Positions 35,838 through 48,309 of a stretch of DNA of 64,000 bases are shown in pieces (the first letter of the stretch is position 1; each line of letters opens with the position of its first letter). The position numbers and the translations under genes are program-made. Below the pieces are notes generated by a model that saw nothing but the letters and a program-made list of their open reading frames with translations, was not told the origin of the DNA and searched no databases. The DNA is taken from NCBI GenBank assembly GCA_001599935.1, contig BCIJ01000009.1, positions 300,226 through 364,225 of the forward strand, given 5' to 3'. This DNA comes from Holtermannia corniformis (lineage: Eukaryota; Basidiomycota; Tremellomycetes; Holtermanniales).

Positions 35838-37305
35838 TCACGTCGACTTGTCCAACCCCTCCCGTACACGCCATTGTCTCCTCAACGCCTCGCACCGGTC
35901 CACCAGTCCGCGCTTCAGCTCCTCCGTATCGTCCACACCCTCATTCTGCGTGGCAGCAACATACGGTACACCCCAGCGCGAGCTGTAGGAATGGTATTTC
36001 GTCGGTGGCGTCGATGCAGACGGCGGTTCGTACAAATACTCGTCAGGAACGAGCGAGAGGTACAATAGACCGGAGGCCGCGTTCTTCGGGTCGATATTAT
36101 GCTCTGGTTGGCCGTAGAACCGCGCCTTGAGACTCGATCAGCCAGTGAGTCGCGTACGCGCGAGACAACTCACAAAGTAGAAGGCAATCATCATGCAGAA
36201 CAGCTGGAAAGCATTCAATCCCGCCGCGACGGAAAATATGTTGGTAGCGGCGATTCCTGGGTCGACGACGAGGTGGCGCACATGCGTTTGCTCAGACGCT
36301 TGATCGAGGTCGGAAAAGACGAGATCGGCCATGTACTTGCTAGCCTCGTAGGATTTGTCCGTCGTGAGCAGCTGGTAGTCTGCAAGAGGGTCGGACGGCA
36401 AGCACGAGCCGTCTGAAATGGAAGAGGAAGTGTAGATGATCCGAGGGGAAGTGATGAATGTCGTTGGGGACTGTTGGAGTCTTGGAGAGAGCTCTTTGGC
36501 CTGCATTGTTGTCAGCTTCGTGCGGTTGGTAGATGGAGCGCACGTACCAGAATGTAATTGGACAAGACGTTGACACTCCATACGAGACCACGTTCGCCGT
36601 CTGACGTCTTGACGCCGACGGCTTGCATCTTGTAATTCGGGTTGGTGACCGCTTGAACCGGCGAGCAGATGGTCTGCAGGATTGCTTTCGGCCAGTTGAC
36701 GCCGGTGAATGAACCCATGCCGGCGTTGAGGTAAAGAGTCGTGATATACGGATAGCTGTAGCTGATCAGCTATCCAGGTAGTGAGGTTCTCTCAGCACGG
36801 ACTTTTGCTTCAACCGTTCGCTAAACCCTAGCACTCCGTTCGGCCCACCGATTGCCTCCATGTCAAGTGGCTCCCAAACGATGCGCAGACCGTCTCGCCA
36901 GCCATGTGGCACGGCTTCCCCGCTGGCCTCGCGCCGGTGCAGCTCTGCCTCATGGCGAGATCTCAGGAACTGTTCCGCCTCGGCAGCTTTCTTGCCCGAG
37001 CGACAACCGAGGATCAAAGTGAGGGTGATCGGTTGAGGTGGGGTAAGAGATTCACGCGATGAGATACTGGCCGTGCTGGAGCTGTCTAAGGAGGAACGAA
37101 GGTACTTTGGGACTGCAAGTGGTTGTGGGCGCGAAGCAGGGAGCGAAGTCGACGGTAGACTGAGCTGCGACAACAGGAGTTCACCCAAGGCAAGTCCGAT
37201 GCCACTGTGCGAACAAGCGACGTCAGTCTCGCATCCTACCATCCAGCGTACGAACCTGTTCGCACCAGTGATGACTACAATGTGCCGGTCGGTCTCTGCA
37301 GCCAT
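35838..37305 (-). CDS. ERG27: 3-keto-steroid reductase (ERG27)
   Basis: A short-chain dehydrogenase that reduces the C3 ketone in sterol C4-demethylation (ergosterol synthesis), at the ER or lipid droplets. ATG at 37305 gives IVVITGAN-[intron]-GIGLALGELLL, the NAD(P)-binding Gly motif split by an intron. LTLILGCRSGKKAAEAEQFL follows, then YLNAGMGSF, SSSISDG (catalytic Ser) and SYEASKYMADL (YxxxK). RHLVVDPGIAATNIFSVAAG, hydrophobic FQLFCMMIAFYFARFYGQPE and KNAASGLLYLSLVPDEY match ERG27/HSD17B7. The C-terminus ends at 35838. All catalytic residues are present. Confidence 0.92.
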
Positions 37306-37864
37306 CCTGCCTTGGTGGAACTCGGTGACAGGCTGCCGTCCTGTATGTCTCGTCTTGAAAGAATATCAGTGTCAGCGCCGACCCACGCATGCGATTCAGG
37401 GAGTGCTCACCCTCCTGTCTTGCTAAGATCTGTCACGCTGCGCTACCTAACTCAAGCCGACACTCGTAACGACAAACGCACGAGCGAAAGACGGTTCACC
37501 TTCCTTTCCGCTGCTAGCTCCGTCACGGTGAGATGAACGCACACGGGCGAATCGAGCAGTCCAGCCGCCCCTATGAGGAGTCTTGCAGCCTCTCGAGTGA
37601 TTTGATGGCACTGAAATGGTCGAAAGTGAACCCAACAAATCGTCGCTCGATAGATGTTCAGTCACATGAAACTATCAGTTTTGGCGCTCGCATGCATCTC
37701 GGAGGTCTCGACCGTGTCACTGCTGCGGTGGACAGAAATCGCAGACGTTCAGCCTTGTATATAGCCATCGGAATGGGAGCCTCGGTAAACCGTATCCTGC
37801 GGAAGACTGGACGGATATCGTCTCAAACTGGCTCCCACAATGTGAATCTGGCATCTGGCCAGCG
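37306..37864. other. Intergenic region upstream of ERG27
   Basis: About 560 bp. A 124-codon plus-strand frame (37533-37904) overlaps the end of the amidase gene, lacks splice context and shows no recognisable motif, so I do not call it. This region should hold the ERG27 promoter and the amidase 3' end. Confidence 0.4.
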
Positions 37865-39223
37865 TCATACAAGTCTGGGTGCTTGGTATACATCTTCTCG
37901 TTGACTCTGTCAAGATGTCATTCTGTTTTCTCACGAGCAACAACGGACATACCCGCCAAAGCGGCAGCGACTCTCGCGCTTGCTTCATGAGCTCCGTGTC
38001 GATCGTCGCGAACACGATCGTCTCTGATTCGTCTTCGGGCGTAGGCGTCGAGATGATCTGCCCTCGGGGCGAACAAACAAGCGAGTGGCCATACGAGACG
38101 TACTGCAAACCGTGAACACCTTGCAGCGGGAGCAACGTGCACTTACTTCGTGCTCCATGTTGCGCGCAGGGGAACACATGCCAACGAAAATCTGATTGTC
38201 GATTGCGCGGACACGCTGTAGGATCTCCCAGTCACGAGGCCCGGTCGTCATGTTGAAAGCGCTAGGTAAGAGGTATGCGCAGATGGAGGGATCGGCTTGG
38301 AGCATGGCGGATAGCATGTTGGGGAATCGAATGTCGTAGCAAATGGCCAACGCAATCGTCCCGAAAGCTAACCAATAGTCAGGTCATGCGACGCACTAGA
38401 GCCATGCGACGTACGCATGCGGATGATTGCCGGCTTGGAGCCTGCTTGGATCGAATGCGATTCCTGAGATGTCAGCTGCGTTCAAGCAGGTTCGCCCTAC
38501 GTACTTGGAAGACGATGCCGCCGGGGATGTTGACGTCGTACATGTGTATCTTGCTATACTTGGCGACGAAACGGCCTGAGTGTGCTCAACGCCGCCTCAC
38601 CGCATTGCCTCGCACTCACCTTGATCATCCCATACGGTCGAGGTATTCAGCGACATTTCTTCTCCGTCTTTACGGTTGGCCGGTAGCTCTGGGATACTTC
38701 CGCCAATAAGCCACACGCCACACTCCTTGGCCAGGTCGGATAGCATCTACCACGCATCAGCTCACACCGATTCAAGGCCAATCAAAACCTCACCCTCAAC
38801 GTCGGGCTCGTCGATTCATCCGGCAGGTCCTTCGGTAGCAACGCTCCACCGTCCGGCACCTCCGGGATGATCTCTGCATTCGGAAAGTGCGCTGGTCCCT
38901 GCATCGGCGAATTGAAAATCTCCTGCGAGATTGTCAGCTTGGCTTCGCGACCATCAGGCACTGACCGGCAGCATGATGAGATTTGGCTTGCCTCTGTCGT
39001 TTCCCTTTGCGGCTTTACGGATCATGGATGCTGCGTGTAAGAGGTTCGCCCGCTTGTCGTCGGTGATGTTGCCGAGCTGGATCATGGCGAGCTGAAAAGT
39101 TTTGAACCCTTCCACGACGGTCCCGGCCATACTGAACGAGTAGGGTGGAGCTATACGATGGACTGAAGAGGTGTTTGCAAGCTCTGTGGACTGTCGAGTG
39201 CTACGACGTAGCAAAGACAGCAT
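37865..39223 (-). CDS. NIT2/NIT3-type omega-amidase
   Basis: Nitrilase-superfamily amidase, expected to hydrolyse alpha-ketoglutaramate or deaminated glutathione. The catalytic Glu follows the first intron (PNLIMLP-[intron]-EIFNSP). Lys lies in RFVAKYSKIHMYDVNIPGG and Cys in ALAICYDIRFPNMLSAML. Then come LLPSAFNMTTGPRDWEILQR, ARAIDNQ-type VRAIDNQIFVGMCSPARN and SYGHSLVCSPRGQII, all typical of NIT2. The last exon gives SQREDVYQAPRLV before TGA at 37865. Two in-frame starts exist. ATG at 39223 adds an Arg/Ser-rich 31-residue leader (MLSLLRRSTRQSTELANTSS) that looks like a mitochondrial presequence; ATG at 39130 (MAGTVVEGFKTFQLAMIQLG) would give a cytosolic form. Confidence 0.9.
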
Positions 39224-39387
39224 GCGACCCTCGGCGGAGCATGCGGCGCTTCAAGATTGCTCGAGTGCGGGGACCCGGATTGCCGCTGTGGCTGTCTGAC
39301 CGGCAGCTGCAAGAAGTGGTGTGCATGGTCAACTAAATGCTTGCGATGCTAGATCCGATATGATTGTAGAGACTCAAGCTGCGAGGC

Positions 39388-42300
39388 TCACTCTGCCTCG
39401 GTTGGCGAAGCGTACCGCCGACCAGTCACCGACCGGACCTTGGTCAAGACCTCGTCCCACTCGGCGTCACGATCCGACAACCAAGTGATGGCGCCGCCGG
39501 CACCGATTGTCAACCCTTCGAGTTCTGGTCAACACCTGCTGGCTGGTACGCATGCCAGGAAGGGTACTCACGGTCCGGATGGCACACGATCGTCCGGATC
39601 ACGACGGCCACATCGGCGCTGCCATCTAGAGACAAATAACCCAATGCGCCTGCTCATGTCAGCCACGCTCAAACAGTAACGTCGAGACTCAACGCACCAG
39701 AGTAGATGCCTCGCTTCTGTCGGTCCTCCAGTTCATCCAAGATTTGCACGGACCGCAGCTTCGGCGCACCCGTCATTGATCCTAAGCGTCAGCGTCAGCG
39801 ATCGCCCGTGGCATAGACGTCTGTGCCACGAACCTGGAGGGAAGCACCGCTGAATAGCTTCGATCGAGCCGACGCCATCCATCAAAGTCCCGCTGACAGT
39901 CGTGACGAGGTTATGCACGCTCTCGTACGACTCGAGCGCAATAAGTTTGGGGACCGTCACGGAAGACGGCACGCAGCACGACAGCAGGTCGGCACGGATC
40001 AGATCTACAATCTGCATAAATGCATGTCAGCCCTGGCGTCGTTTACGTTGTCCGCCAGACTGACCATGAGATTCTCCGCGCGCTCCTTTTCGTTCGACTG
40101 CAGTTCCTCTGCGCGCGCCTGATCCTCTTCGCGTGCGCTGCGAACGCATTCTTCGCTCCCCTTGATGTGCCCGACGTCTTCCCGGCACACACATTGTCCA
40201 ACCTTGACGCGCGCTCTCGTCCCCTTGATCGGCTTCATATCGCACTCGCGATGCCGGTTGATGCGCATGAACCGTTCCGGACTCGACGAGCACACCGCCA
40301 ACCCAATACAGGGGAACGCAAGATAGCTCGAGTAATATGACGGGTTGAGAGCCCTTAGCTTGAGCCAAAGAGGATACGCATCCTCGCCGCAGGGGTTGGC
40401 GGCTGAGAACGTGGTCGTCATTGTGAGTTCGTATGATTCACCACGGCGGATCGCTTCGCGACATTCATCGATCCGGGTCATGTACTGTGCGCCCGTGTTC
40501 CGTGGTGTGAACTCGGGGATGGTGTCGAGAGATACGGAGCGCTCCGGGTGCGCGATGCTCGAGTCGACGGCTGCACGGGCGAGGCTGACAAATTGTTCGA
40601 ATTGTCGTGCGCTACTTGCTAGCTTCACGCCCAAGCGATTTAGCCACGATAGCAGATCCTCCGTCTCGCCCGGCCGTCGTGCAGAGCTGGTACGAACCAC
40701 CTCGGCGTCCAATACAACGCCTCTGGCAATCCACTCGCCCGTCCCGGCGCGTTCCAAGATCTCGTGCGAATAAGCCCAGCACGCATCAACCGCGTCCTGA
40801 CCTTCGCTGAGCGCTCGCCGGCGGTACCCGACGAGACTCTCCTCCTTCATCTCGTATGCGAACCAGCCGACCCAGCCGCCACGCCAGCCGCTCGAGCTAG
40901 CGTCGCGCGAAGTGCGATCGGTCGTTGCGCGTTCGAGCCGTCGCTGACCGGTCGCAAACCAGTCCCAAAACGTCTCTTCGCCCTGTAACGCCAGCGTCTC
41001 GCTAGCGTGTCCGGGACGATGCAAGGTAACCGTCCGGGATGTCAGCGAGTATGTGATCAGAAAGGCCGGGATCGTCAAGGACGTCGTCGTCGGGAAATTT
41101 GGCTACGCACGGCATCAGCAAGCCAGACACCTCGTTGAGCACTGACGTTCTCTCCGTCCAGCCAGACCTCGCCAACGCCCTCGCACTCCTTGCCTTTACC
41201 CTTGCGTCTTTGCCTGACGATGCGCTCGAAAGCATCTTGGGTCAGAACGTTGCGCCCGAGATTGCCAAACTTGACTTCGACCAGCGCCGCTTGCCCGTCA
41301 TCACTTTTAGGGAGTGACTGTAACGTCGGAGACGGGGGTGCTGTCGCACTCTCTGGAGGCCTGAAAGAGCAAGCGCCGAGAAGACTCGGTGGTAGCGAGG
41401 GGTACGTCGACGGGCGCTGATACCGCTCGTGCACGGCGGCGAGGTATGCTTGCAAGAGGTCACGGCCGCGTGATGAAGCGATCGACTAGACCGAATGAGT
41501 GACTGTAGTCCGCTCGATGCGTCTTTGACAAACCTCGGGGTGGAACTGAACTCCCCAGATGATACGCCCATGCCCTTTGTGTGCCAAACCTTGTACCGTC
41601 TGTGCGGACCCGGCGTTGCCGCCCGCGACCGCTGTGACTTCCAGCGTGTCCGGTATAGCTATGATAGTCAACCACGTATAGCATTGCTAGACCAGACGTA
41701 CTGGTGCTATCGACAGTCAGGCTGTTGTACACGACCACATCAAACGGCTGGGGTTCCGAGGTCTGCTCACTGCGCCAAACCCGGCTAGCAAAAGGACCGA
41801 GTTGCGAAGAGAGGGGTGTGACAGATACGACATGGCCATGTGTGATTTTGGGTGTGTTGATGATCTGGAGCTGATGAGTGTGCGACCAGAGTGAACCTAC
41901 CGATAGATACTTTGGCTCCGAATGCGACGCCGATCGCCTGATGGCCAAGACAGACTCCGAGGACTGGTAGGTTATGTGGCCCATCGGCGAGTTCTTGTAG
42001 GAGCTGCAACGCAAACCCGATGTCCTGCGACTCGATCAGCACTATGAATGGACACGCAATGGACAGGCTCACGGGAGGGTTGTCTGGTCGACCGGGACCG
42101 GGCGATAGTATGACGCAGTCGATACTCGGTAGCACATGTTTGCAAAACTCATCCCTACGTTACCAACCCGACGATCAGTTGGTTCAGATCGCCGTACACT
42201 GAAATCGAGCTGACCAAGTGAAGCGATCGGCCTTGACGACGATGACTTTGCGCAACACTTCGGCGTCTGAATACAGCTTTGTGAACAGAGTCAAGAGGTT

Positions 42301-42412
42301 ATTGGTGTCTGTTCGTAGCTTAGCGACATACCGGCGGCGTGCGATAGAGCTACGTACATGAATCGTAGTAATCCAAGATCAGAGTTCTTGGAAGCGGCAC
42401 GGACGGTGACAT
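39388..42412 (-). CDS. ABZ1: Para-aminobenzoate synthase (fused glutamine amidotransferase and chorismate-binding domains)
   Basis: Makes 4-amino-4-deoxychorismate from chorismate and glutamine for folate synthesis. ATG at 42412 gives [18 protein letters not shown][intron]-YTNNLL. The class I amidotransferase domain shows [24 protein letters not shown] (nucleophile Cys) and [10 protein letters not shown] (catalytic His/Glu). The component-I domain then shows [93 protein letters not shown] and [20 protein letters not shown]. The order GATase then component I and ELTMTTTF favour PABA synthase over anthranilate synthase. Ends SPTEAE at 39388. More than ten introns. It starts about 300 bp from SPT5, divergently. 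Confidence 0.93.
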
Positions 42413-42712
42413 TGCGTGCACGATCTTTTGCAAGGGAGCACAGAGGTTGAGTAGCGAGGAGAGACTTTTCAGTAGACTATCGTGCGCAGAGTGCTCGCGT
42501 CTGCAGCTTGTAGTGCGAGGTTGTATGGACGATGCTTGTTCTCACTTTTGGAGGCGATCGCTTTCACGTGATGAAATTCCCCCGTGCCTGTCGCAATTAG
42601 GCGCAATCCTATCTGGCATAGGCGCGAGAATAGCAGCGCGGCGAGCTGCACCCTTCATCCTACCCTGTCTGTTTGCGCTGACCCACAGCATAGGCATCGC
42701 TCAACTGCAACC
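42413..42712. promoter_or_regulatory. Divergent intergenic region between PABA synthase and SPT5
   Basis: A 300-bp gap between two starts pointing apart. No distinct element is visible by eye; the promoter role is inferred from position. Confidence 0.4.
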
Positions 42713-45700
42713 ATGTCGTCCTCGCCAGAGTCGGAACCTCGACAAAGCCCTGCGCCGATCGTAGAGCCCGCGGAGAACGGTGACGAGGGCGAGGTCGACG
42801 AGGAGCGGCGCCAGCGACGAAAGAAGGTGTGTTTGGTGGGCTGGCAGATGGCTTGTTTGCTGACATAGGTGTCGTAGTCGAAAAAGAGGGTCAGAGATCC
42901 TGACGAGGTGTGCAAGCTAGCTCGAAGCCAACGCACATACTGACGTGCTTCCTAGGAAGACGATGAAGAAGAGGAAGATGAGGACGACGAGGAAGAGGAA
43001 GAAGAGGAGGGTGAGTGCGACGCGCGCGAAGTATGCTGCAGCTTCTGATCACCTCTCAGATGGATCAGGTCGCAAACACGTTTGTTCTTCAGCCGAGCGG
43101 CATCCAATCCAGCACTAATTCACGCAGAAGCACAAGAAACACAAGAGCAACCGCAACCGTTTCCTCGATGTTGAAGCAGAAGTCGATGATGAGGACGAAG
43201 AGGACTTGGATGAGGAGGATGACTTTGTCGATGGTCCGTCGTTCATTGTTATCTGGCCCTGGAAATAGAGCTCACATTTGGTAGTCAACAACTTTATTGC
43301 CGACCCAGAACCCGACGAGGCCGTCTCGGAGCGCGTTCATCGCGGATTCGACCGCCGGCTGATGGCAGACCAAGATGAGGACTTGCACGATGTGGCCCGC
43401 AGCTATGATGAGCGCTACAAGCAACAGCGAGGCGCCTATAACCCGTTTGGAGCGTCGGGAGAGAGCGAGAACATCCCGCAGCGCATGTTGATGCCGAGTG
43501 TGGAGGACGCCAACTTGTGGATGATCCGAGTCAAGGTAGGTTCAGCTGCTGGCGATACGACAGCGCCGCATCGATTTCGGGCAGGACAGTTTCGGGCAGG
43601 ACGATTTCGGGCAGGATGTGCCAAGCTTGGCTTTTGGCTATTTGATATCTCGCGGCAGTGCTGACACTCTCAGGCCGGCCGCGAGAGGCACATCATCCAA
43701 TCATTGCTGCGCAAAGCATTCGATACTCAATACCTCGCCAACCCGGTCGAGATCCTCTCTGCGTTCCATCGCGACTCGCTCCCCGGCATCATCTACGTCG
43801 AGGCCTACTCTGCCGCGCACGTCACACAGGCCGTCACAGGCCTCGTCGGCATCTACCTCTCACGCGGCGTCGTTCTCGTCCCCATCGAGGAAATGGCACC
43901 GTTGCTCAAGATCAAGAAGCAACACGTCAACATCGTGCCCGGGATGTGGGTCCGCATCCGGAAATCCATCTACCAAGGCGATCTCGCCCAGGTATACGAG
44001 CTCGATCCAATGAAACCCGACATTGTCACGGTCCGTCTCGTGCCCCGCATCGACTTGCACCCGTCCGAGATCACACTCGACATTGTCCGTGGCAATATCC
44101 GAAGAAAGGGTCAAACTGCCGCCGCAAAGCTTGCTAACCGACCACCGGCCCGCCTGTTTGCAAAGCAAGAAGTCATCAAAGCCTACGGCTCAAAGTCCGT
44201 CCGCGTCACCGGTAACCATTTCCACTTCAACAATGACGAGTTTGTCGACGGCTTTGTCCAGAAGAACATTATCAAGAGCGGTCTGATCACGGAGAACGTC
44301 GTGCCGACGCTCGAGGAGATTTCAATGTTCCAGGGAGACATGGACAACACCAAGCTCGACCTCTCGGCCTTGGCAGAATCGTCGCGCAAGACGAGTGCCG
44401 CGGTTCTGCTGCCAGGAGATCATGTCGAAGTGTACGAGGGCGAGCAGACGGGCTTGGGTGGTGTCGTCGTGTCCGTGTCGGGTGATACGCTTGCCATCCG
44501 CGCCAACAAGGGTGCACTGCGGGGCAAGATTGTCGACTTGCCGGCGCGGAGTGTGCGAAAGCACTTCAAGGTCGGTGACCATGTCAAGGTGCTAGCGGGC
44601 AAGAACAGGGACGAGTCGGGTATGGTCGTGTCGGTTGAGGGCGCTGTGGTCACGTTCTTGTCGGACCAGGGGAACAAAGAGGTATGTCATAGCGTGGAAG
44701 CGGCATATCAGGCTGACCTAAGCGGTGCAGGTCAAGGCGTTCACGAAAGACTTGCGCGAGGCCGCAGAGACGACGGCTGGCGCGGCGCAGATTGGTCAAT
44801 TCGAGCTGCACGACCTGGTCATGCTAGAGTGAGTCTAGATTGGCTTCTCCCGAAAGTCGCTGATAGCGCAAAGCACGATCACCGCCGCCGTCATCACCAA
44901 GACGGAACGTGACTCGTTCCGCATCCTCGATCAGAACGGTTCAGTCCAATCGGTCCAACCGCACCAGATCAGCCCGCGAAGAGACACAAACTTCCGCCGG
45001 GCCACAGCGCTTGATTCGCAGAACCAGGAGATGAAGGTCGGAGACAACATGCAGGAGGTTGATGGCGAAGTGCGTTGCTCGGACACATTGTCAGCTCGGT
45101 ATTGACCAGCGCAGGGCCGACGCGGTGACGTGATTCAAATCTACCGCTCGCTCTTCGTCTTCCTTCACAACCGCGAGATTCTCGAGAATAATGGCGTCTT
45201 TGTCGCTCGCGCGCCATCGCTCATTTCGACGACGCCAAAGGGTTCAGCTGCGAACGGATCGGCCGATTTGACCAAGATGAACCCGATGCTGCAACAACAA
45301 CTGCCTGGAGGCGGCGCATCCCTCATGCCACCACCGCAGTCGACGTTCAATGCTGCTCGGCTCATCAACACCAACGTTGTCGTGACCAAGGGGGCGTCCA
45401 AGGGGTTGATGGGTGTCATTAAGGACATGAACGGCGAGAACGCCCGCGTCGAGCTCATCACGAACAACAAGGTTATCACAATTCACAAGGCCTCGTTGAA
45501 GCGGAAAGAGTGGGTTGCTGGTTTGAGCCTTGAGAGAGGCTGACAGTTGCAGTGCTCGAGGGAATACGTATCCGCTGGAGGAATCACCCTTTGGAGCGCC
45601 AGGTGGCGGTTATGGTCAGCAAGGGGCTCCCGGAGGGAACCCCTATGCGGTAGGTGCTGTCAGCTCGTCCGTTTCTTTCTCACACTCGGCAGGGTGGTCA

Positions 45701-47014
45701 AACACCATATGGTGGTGCGGCGGCGTATGGACGGACACCAAACCCGTACGCGGATCAGGTAAGATGATTGTTTTGCTTGAAGATTCGTTGCTGACCATGC
45801 ATAGGGTGGGAAGACACCAGCGTGGGGTGTCGGTCGAACGCCAGCACACCCTTCAGGTGGTCTCGGTGGCGCGACTCCTGCTTGGGGCGGCGGCAAGACA
45901 CCAAATCCCTATGCTGGCGCAGGCGGCAAGACGCCGAATCCGTACGGCGGAGGTATGGGTCGAACACCCAACCCGTACGCGGCAGGAGGTGGCAAAACTC
46001 CCAACCCGTACGCAGCCGGTGGCGGGAAGACGCCAAACCCATACGGCGGTGGTGCGCAAACACCCAACCCGTATGCTGCGGGTGGCAAGACGCCGAACCC
46101 GTACGCCGATGGTGGCAAAACGCCTAATCCGTACGCCGGGGTGGGTCCTAGCATCTCCGTGTGGGATTGAGCTGATTGTCCGCAGGGGAAGACACCGGCG
46201 CATCCAAGCAGCAATGACAATGAAGCGTCTGGCTCTCGTGGCGCGAGTTCCTTCCAGAATCAGCTGCAATTTGACTAACGGCCTACAGTACCCGCTAAGC
46301 GCCCCTACACCGTACAACATGAGTGCTCCGACGCCAGCGCCATATGCTGCGCCGTACTCGGCACCGACGCCCTATGTCGCACCATCGACTACCGCGCCGA
46401 CGTATGGTGCGCCAACTCCGGCCGCTGGGGCTTATGGCGCTCCCACGCCGTACGCCTCGGCTGGCGCATACGGTGCGCCAACACCAGGTGCTGGTCTGTC
46501 GGCGCCTACACCGTACGGCGCACCGACACCCTACGCCGGTGGTGCGGGTCTACCAGACACATCTGCATCTCAGTCCAGTGCGTACCCTTGCGATCCACTC
46601 CGCCACGTCAACTGACTCAACACAGATGTCGTATGGGACTGGGCACTCGACTTCCGCAACGTCATTGTCCAGGTCGGTTCATCACGCCAGCCCGGCGGCT
46701 CCTCGGCGCGCTTTCAAGGCGGTCGCTACGACGGGCAGCACTTTGGTGTTGCAACAGCGTTGCCGAACTCGCAAGACTGCGAATGCCAGCACACGCAAGA
46801 TCCATCCATCAACCTCAGGATACCGGCCGAGTTCTTGCACCCTGTTGGCCCGACCGGCAGTGGCCAAAAGGTCGTCATTCTCAGTGGTCCGGGTCAAGGT
46901 CAGATCCGCGTCACGCAGTACAAGGATCAGGGGCAATGGATGATGCAGCCGACGGCAGAGCATAGCGCGATGATTGTCGTGGATGAGGAGTGTCTTTGTA
47001 AGCTGTGGAAGTAG
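42713..47014 (+). CDS. SPT5: Transcription elongation factor SPT5
   Basis: Large subunit of DSIF (with SPT4), which binds Pol II and controls pausing, capping and processing. ATG at 42713 begins [15 protein letters not shown], then an acidic exon of Glu/Asp runs (42955-43020). [19 protein letters not shown] precedes the NGN domain ([20 protein letters not shown], then [20 protein letters not shown]). KOW repeats follow: [80 protein letters not shown] and [20 protein letters not shown]. The C-terminal repeat region (45.6-46.6 kb) carries TPNPYA, TPAWG and APTPY units. A last folded part holds [16 protein letters not shown], closing [14 protein letters not shown] at 47014. Ten or more short introns. 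Confidence 0.95.
45690..46190 (+). repeat. SPT5 C-terminal repeats, TPNPYA/TPAWG type
   Basis: In-frame tandem units of the form [11 protein letters not shown], about ten of them, plus two TPAWG units (TPAWGVG, TPAWGGG) that recall the fission-yeast TPAWNSGSK repeat. Two short introns interrupt the block. In other species the Thr or Ser of such repeats is phosphorylated by CDK9/Bur1-type kinase; that role here is inference. Confidence 0.85.
46285..46560 (+). repeat. SPT5 second repeat block, APTPY type
   Basis: About ten units built on (G/S)APTPY(A/G) follow the first block after an intron, for example SAPTPYN, SAPTPYV, GAPTPYA and SAPTPYG. The TP core is kept while the flanking residues differ from the upstream TPNPYA units, so this looks like a separate expansion. 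Confidence 0.85.
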
Positions 47015-47320
47015 GTGTCATGCACGCATTCAGAACCACGCAATATTCAGAACTGCGCTTGCAGCGATAGCGCGATGCTATGACCTTGATCCCCACCCCA
47101 CCTACGGCGTCTCATGGGCCGCTTGGCCAATGGGTGTCTGATGAGCGGGTAGTGTGTCTGAAGCAGGCAAGCCTTGTTCCCAATGACAATCATCATCATT
47201 CATCCCTACAACTTAGGCGCAACGAGCCCAATCAACAAATGCACACATAGACGAATGACACAAGAGCCACTCTCAATCGCCCAGACAGGAAAACAGCGAC
47301 ACGCTACCTGACACCATCGC
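47015..47320. other. Intergenic region downstream of SPT5
   Basis: Roughly 300 bp with no supported gene. Somewhat AT-rich near 47170-47260 with CATCATCATT; likely the SPT5 3' untranslated end. Confidence 0.4.
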
Positions 47321-48290
47321 CTAGGAATGGCTGCTTGTGGGCCATCTGTGGTTCGGCGGGTGCTGGCTTGGGTTCAGGCTGGAGCTGGCGGTTGACTGGT
47401 AACAATCCCGACTTATGATTGTAGACAGCCCGCCGACGTCCGCTGTGTTCGCCGTGTACGTCCTCGTCCTTTTTGCCCGGCTCACTGACTCCGATCCGGC
47501 TAGGGAATGCTTCCTCTTTGTGGGAGCGCGAGGTGATGGAGCGTGAACGTTACCCTTGTCCGCCAAAGTTGGGCGCGGCGGTGTCAAGAACGGTCCAGCG
47601 CGCGGTAATTGAGAGGCGAAGAGGAAAGATGGGCAGGAAGACGGATGGGGGAAGGGAATGGAGGGGACAGTGGTCGAGCGTCGCCTTTCTGGCGTTGCAT
47701 ACGAGATTGGTTGACCATGAGTGCTCTTGAATGGCTGAAACTCGCCATTGTAGCCCACTTGCTGGCTCTCGGGTCGTTGAGGTAGCACTGGCAGCGCGTA
47801 CACGAGCTGTGAATTCTGCACACGGGCCGACAGAGGGAGGGGCGAGGATGAGGATCAAGGGGCAGATTTGGCCTCGATGGCTGGTGCTGGTGGCGTAGCG
47901 TTGAGCCGACGGACTCGAGCTGCCGCGTCGATGCGACGTAGACGTCTCCACCCCAATGCCAGCGAAGCGTTCTCCTGCTTGTCCTGCGCGTCTGCCAACG
48001 CCTCTCCACTCAGCCTCCACACCACCAACTGCGGCAGTGCCAGTTGGCGAAGGTGATCTTGCCGCAAGACCCCATACATCACTGCCGCGGCACCCTCCTG
48101 ATCCCCCTGCACGATGCCAAACGCTCCCCCGAGCATTACATCTGCCCACCAAAGACGAAGCTCACAAATGGTCCTCGTTGTGAGGGCGGCAAGGCCTTCA
48201 ATCATCAACTGACCGATGTATGCTTCGAATACATCGGCCCACCACTTGGGCGGGACGGTGAGATAATGCTCCTGATGACGTGTGCATTGA
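47321..48290 (-). pseudogene. RNase III-fold-like fragment, C-terminal half
   Basis: On the minus strand near 48245-48180 the residues LTVPPKWWADVFEAYIGQLM match the second RNase III signature (ADxxEAxIG), with both acidic residues present. The frame continues through ELRLWWADVM and LRQLALPQLVVWRLSGEALA. It then probably splices to a Ser/Pro-rich basic tail (NSQLVYALPVLPQRPESQQV, TKRKHSLAGSESVSRAKRTR) that stops at about 47322. Upstream, AFRSIRHQLG fits the helix before the signature but in another frame, and no GD-type first signature is found before the opposite-strand gene begins. So it is either truncated and frame-shifted, or has an exon I could not find. No dsRNA-binding domain is seen. 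Confidence 0.4.
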
Positions 48291-48309
48291 CGCGATATGA
48301 CCCAAGCTG

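Noticed and set aside
37533..37904. 124-codon plus-strand frame between ERG27 and the amidase
   Set aside because: No recognisable motif or splice support, and it overlaps the amidase 3' end.
31802..39223. Nitrilase-family genes at 31.8 and 37.9 kb as a recent tandem duplication
   Set aside because: Their active-site contexts, lengths and C-termini differ strongly; they belong to separate branches of the superfamily.
45822..46320. Minus- and plus-strand frames across the SPT5 repeats
   Set aside because: Repetitive DNA keeps several frames open; only the TPNPYA frame joins to SPT5 exons on both sides.
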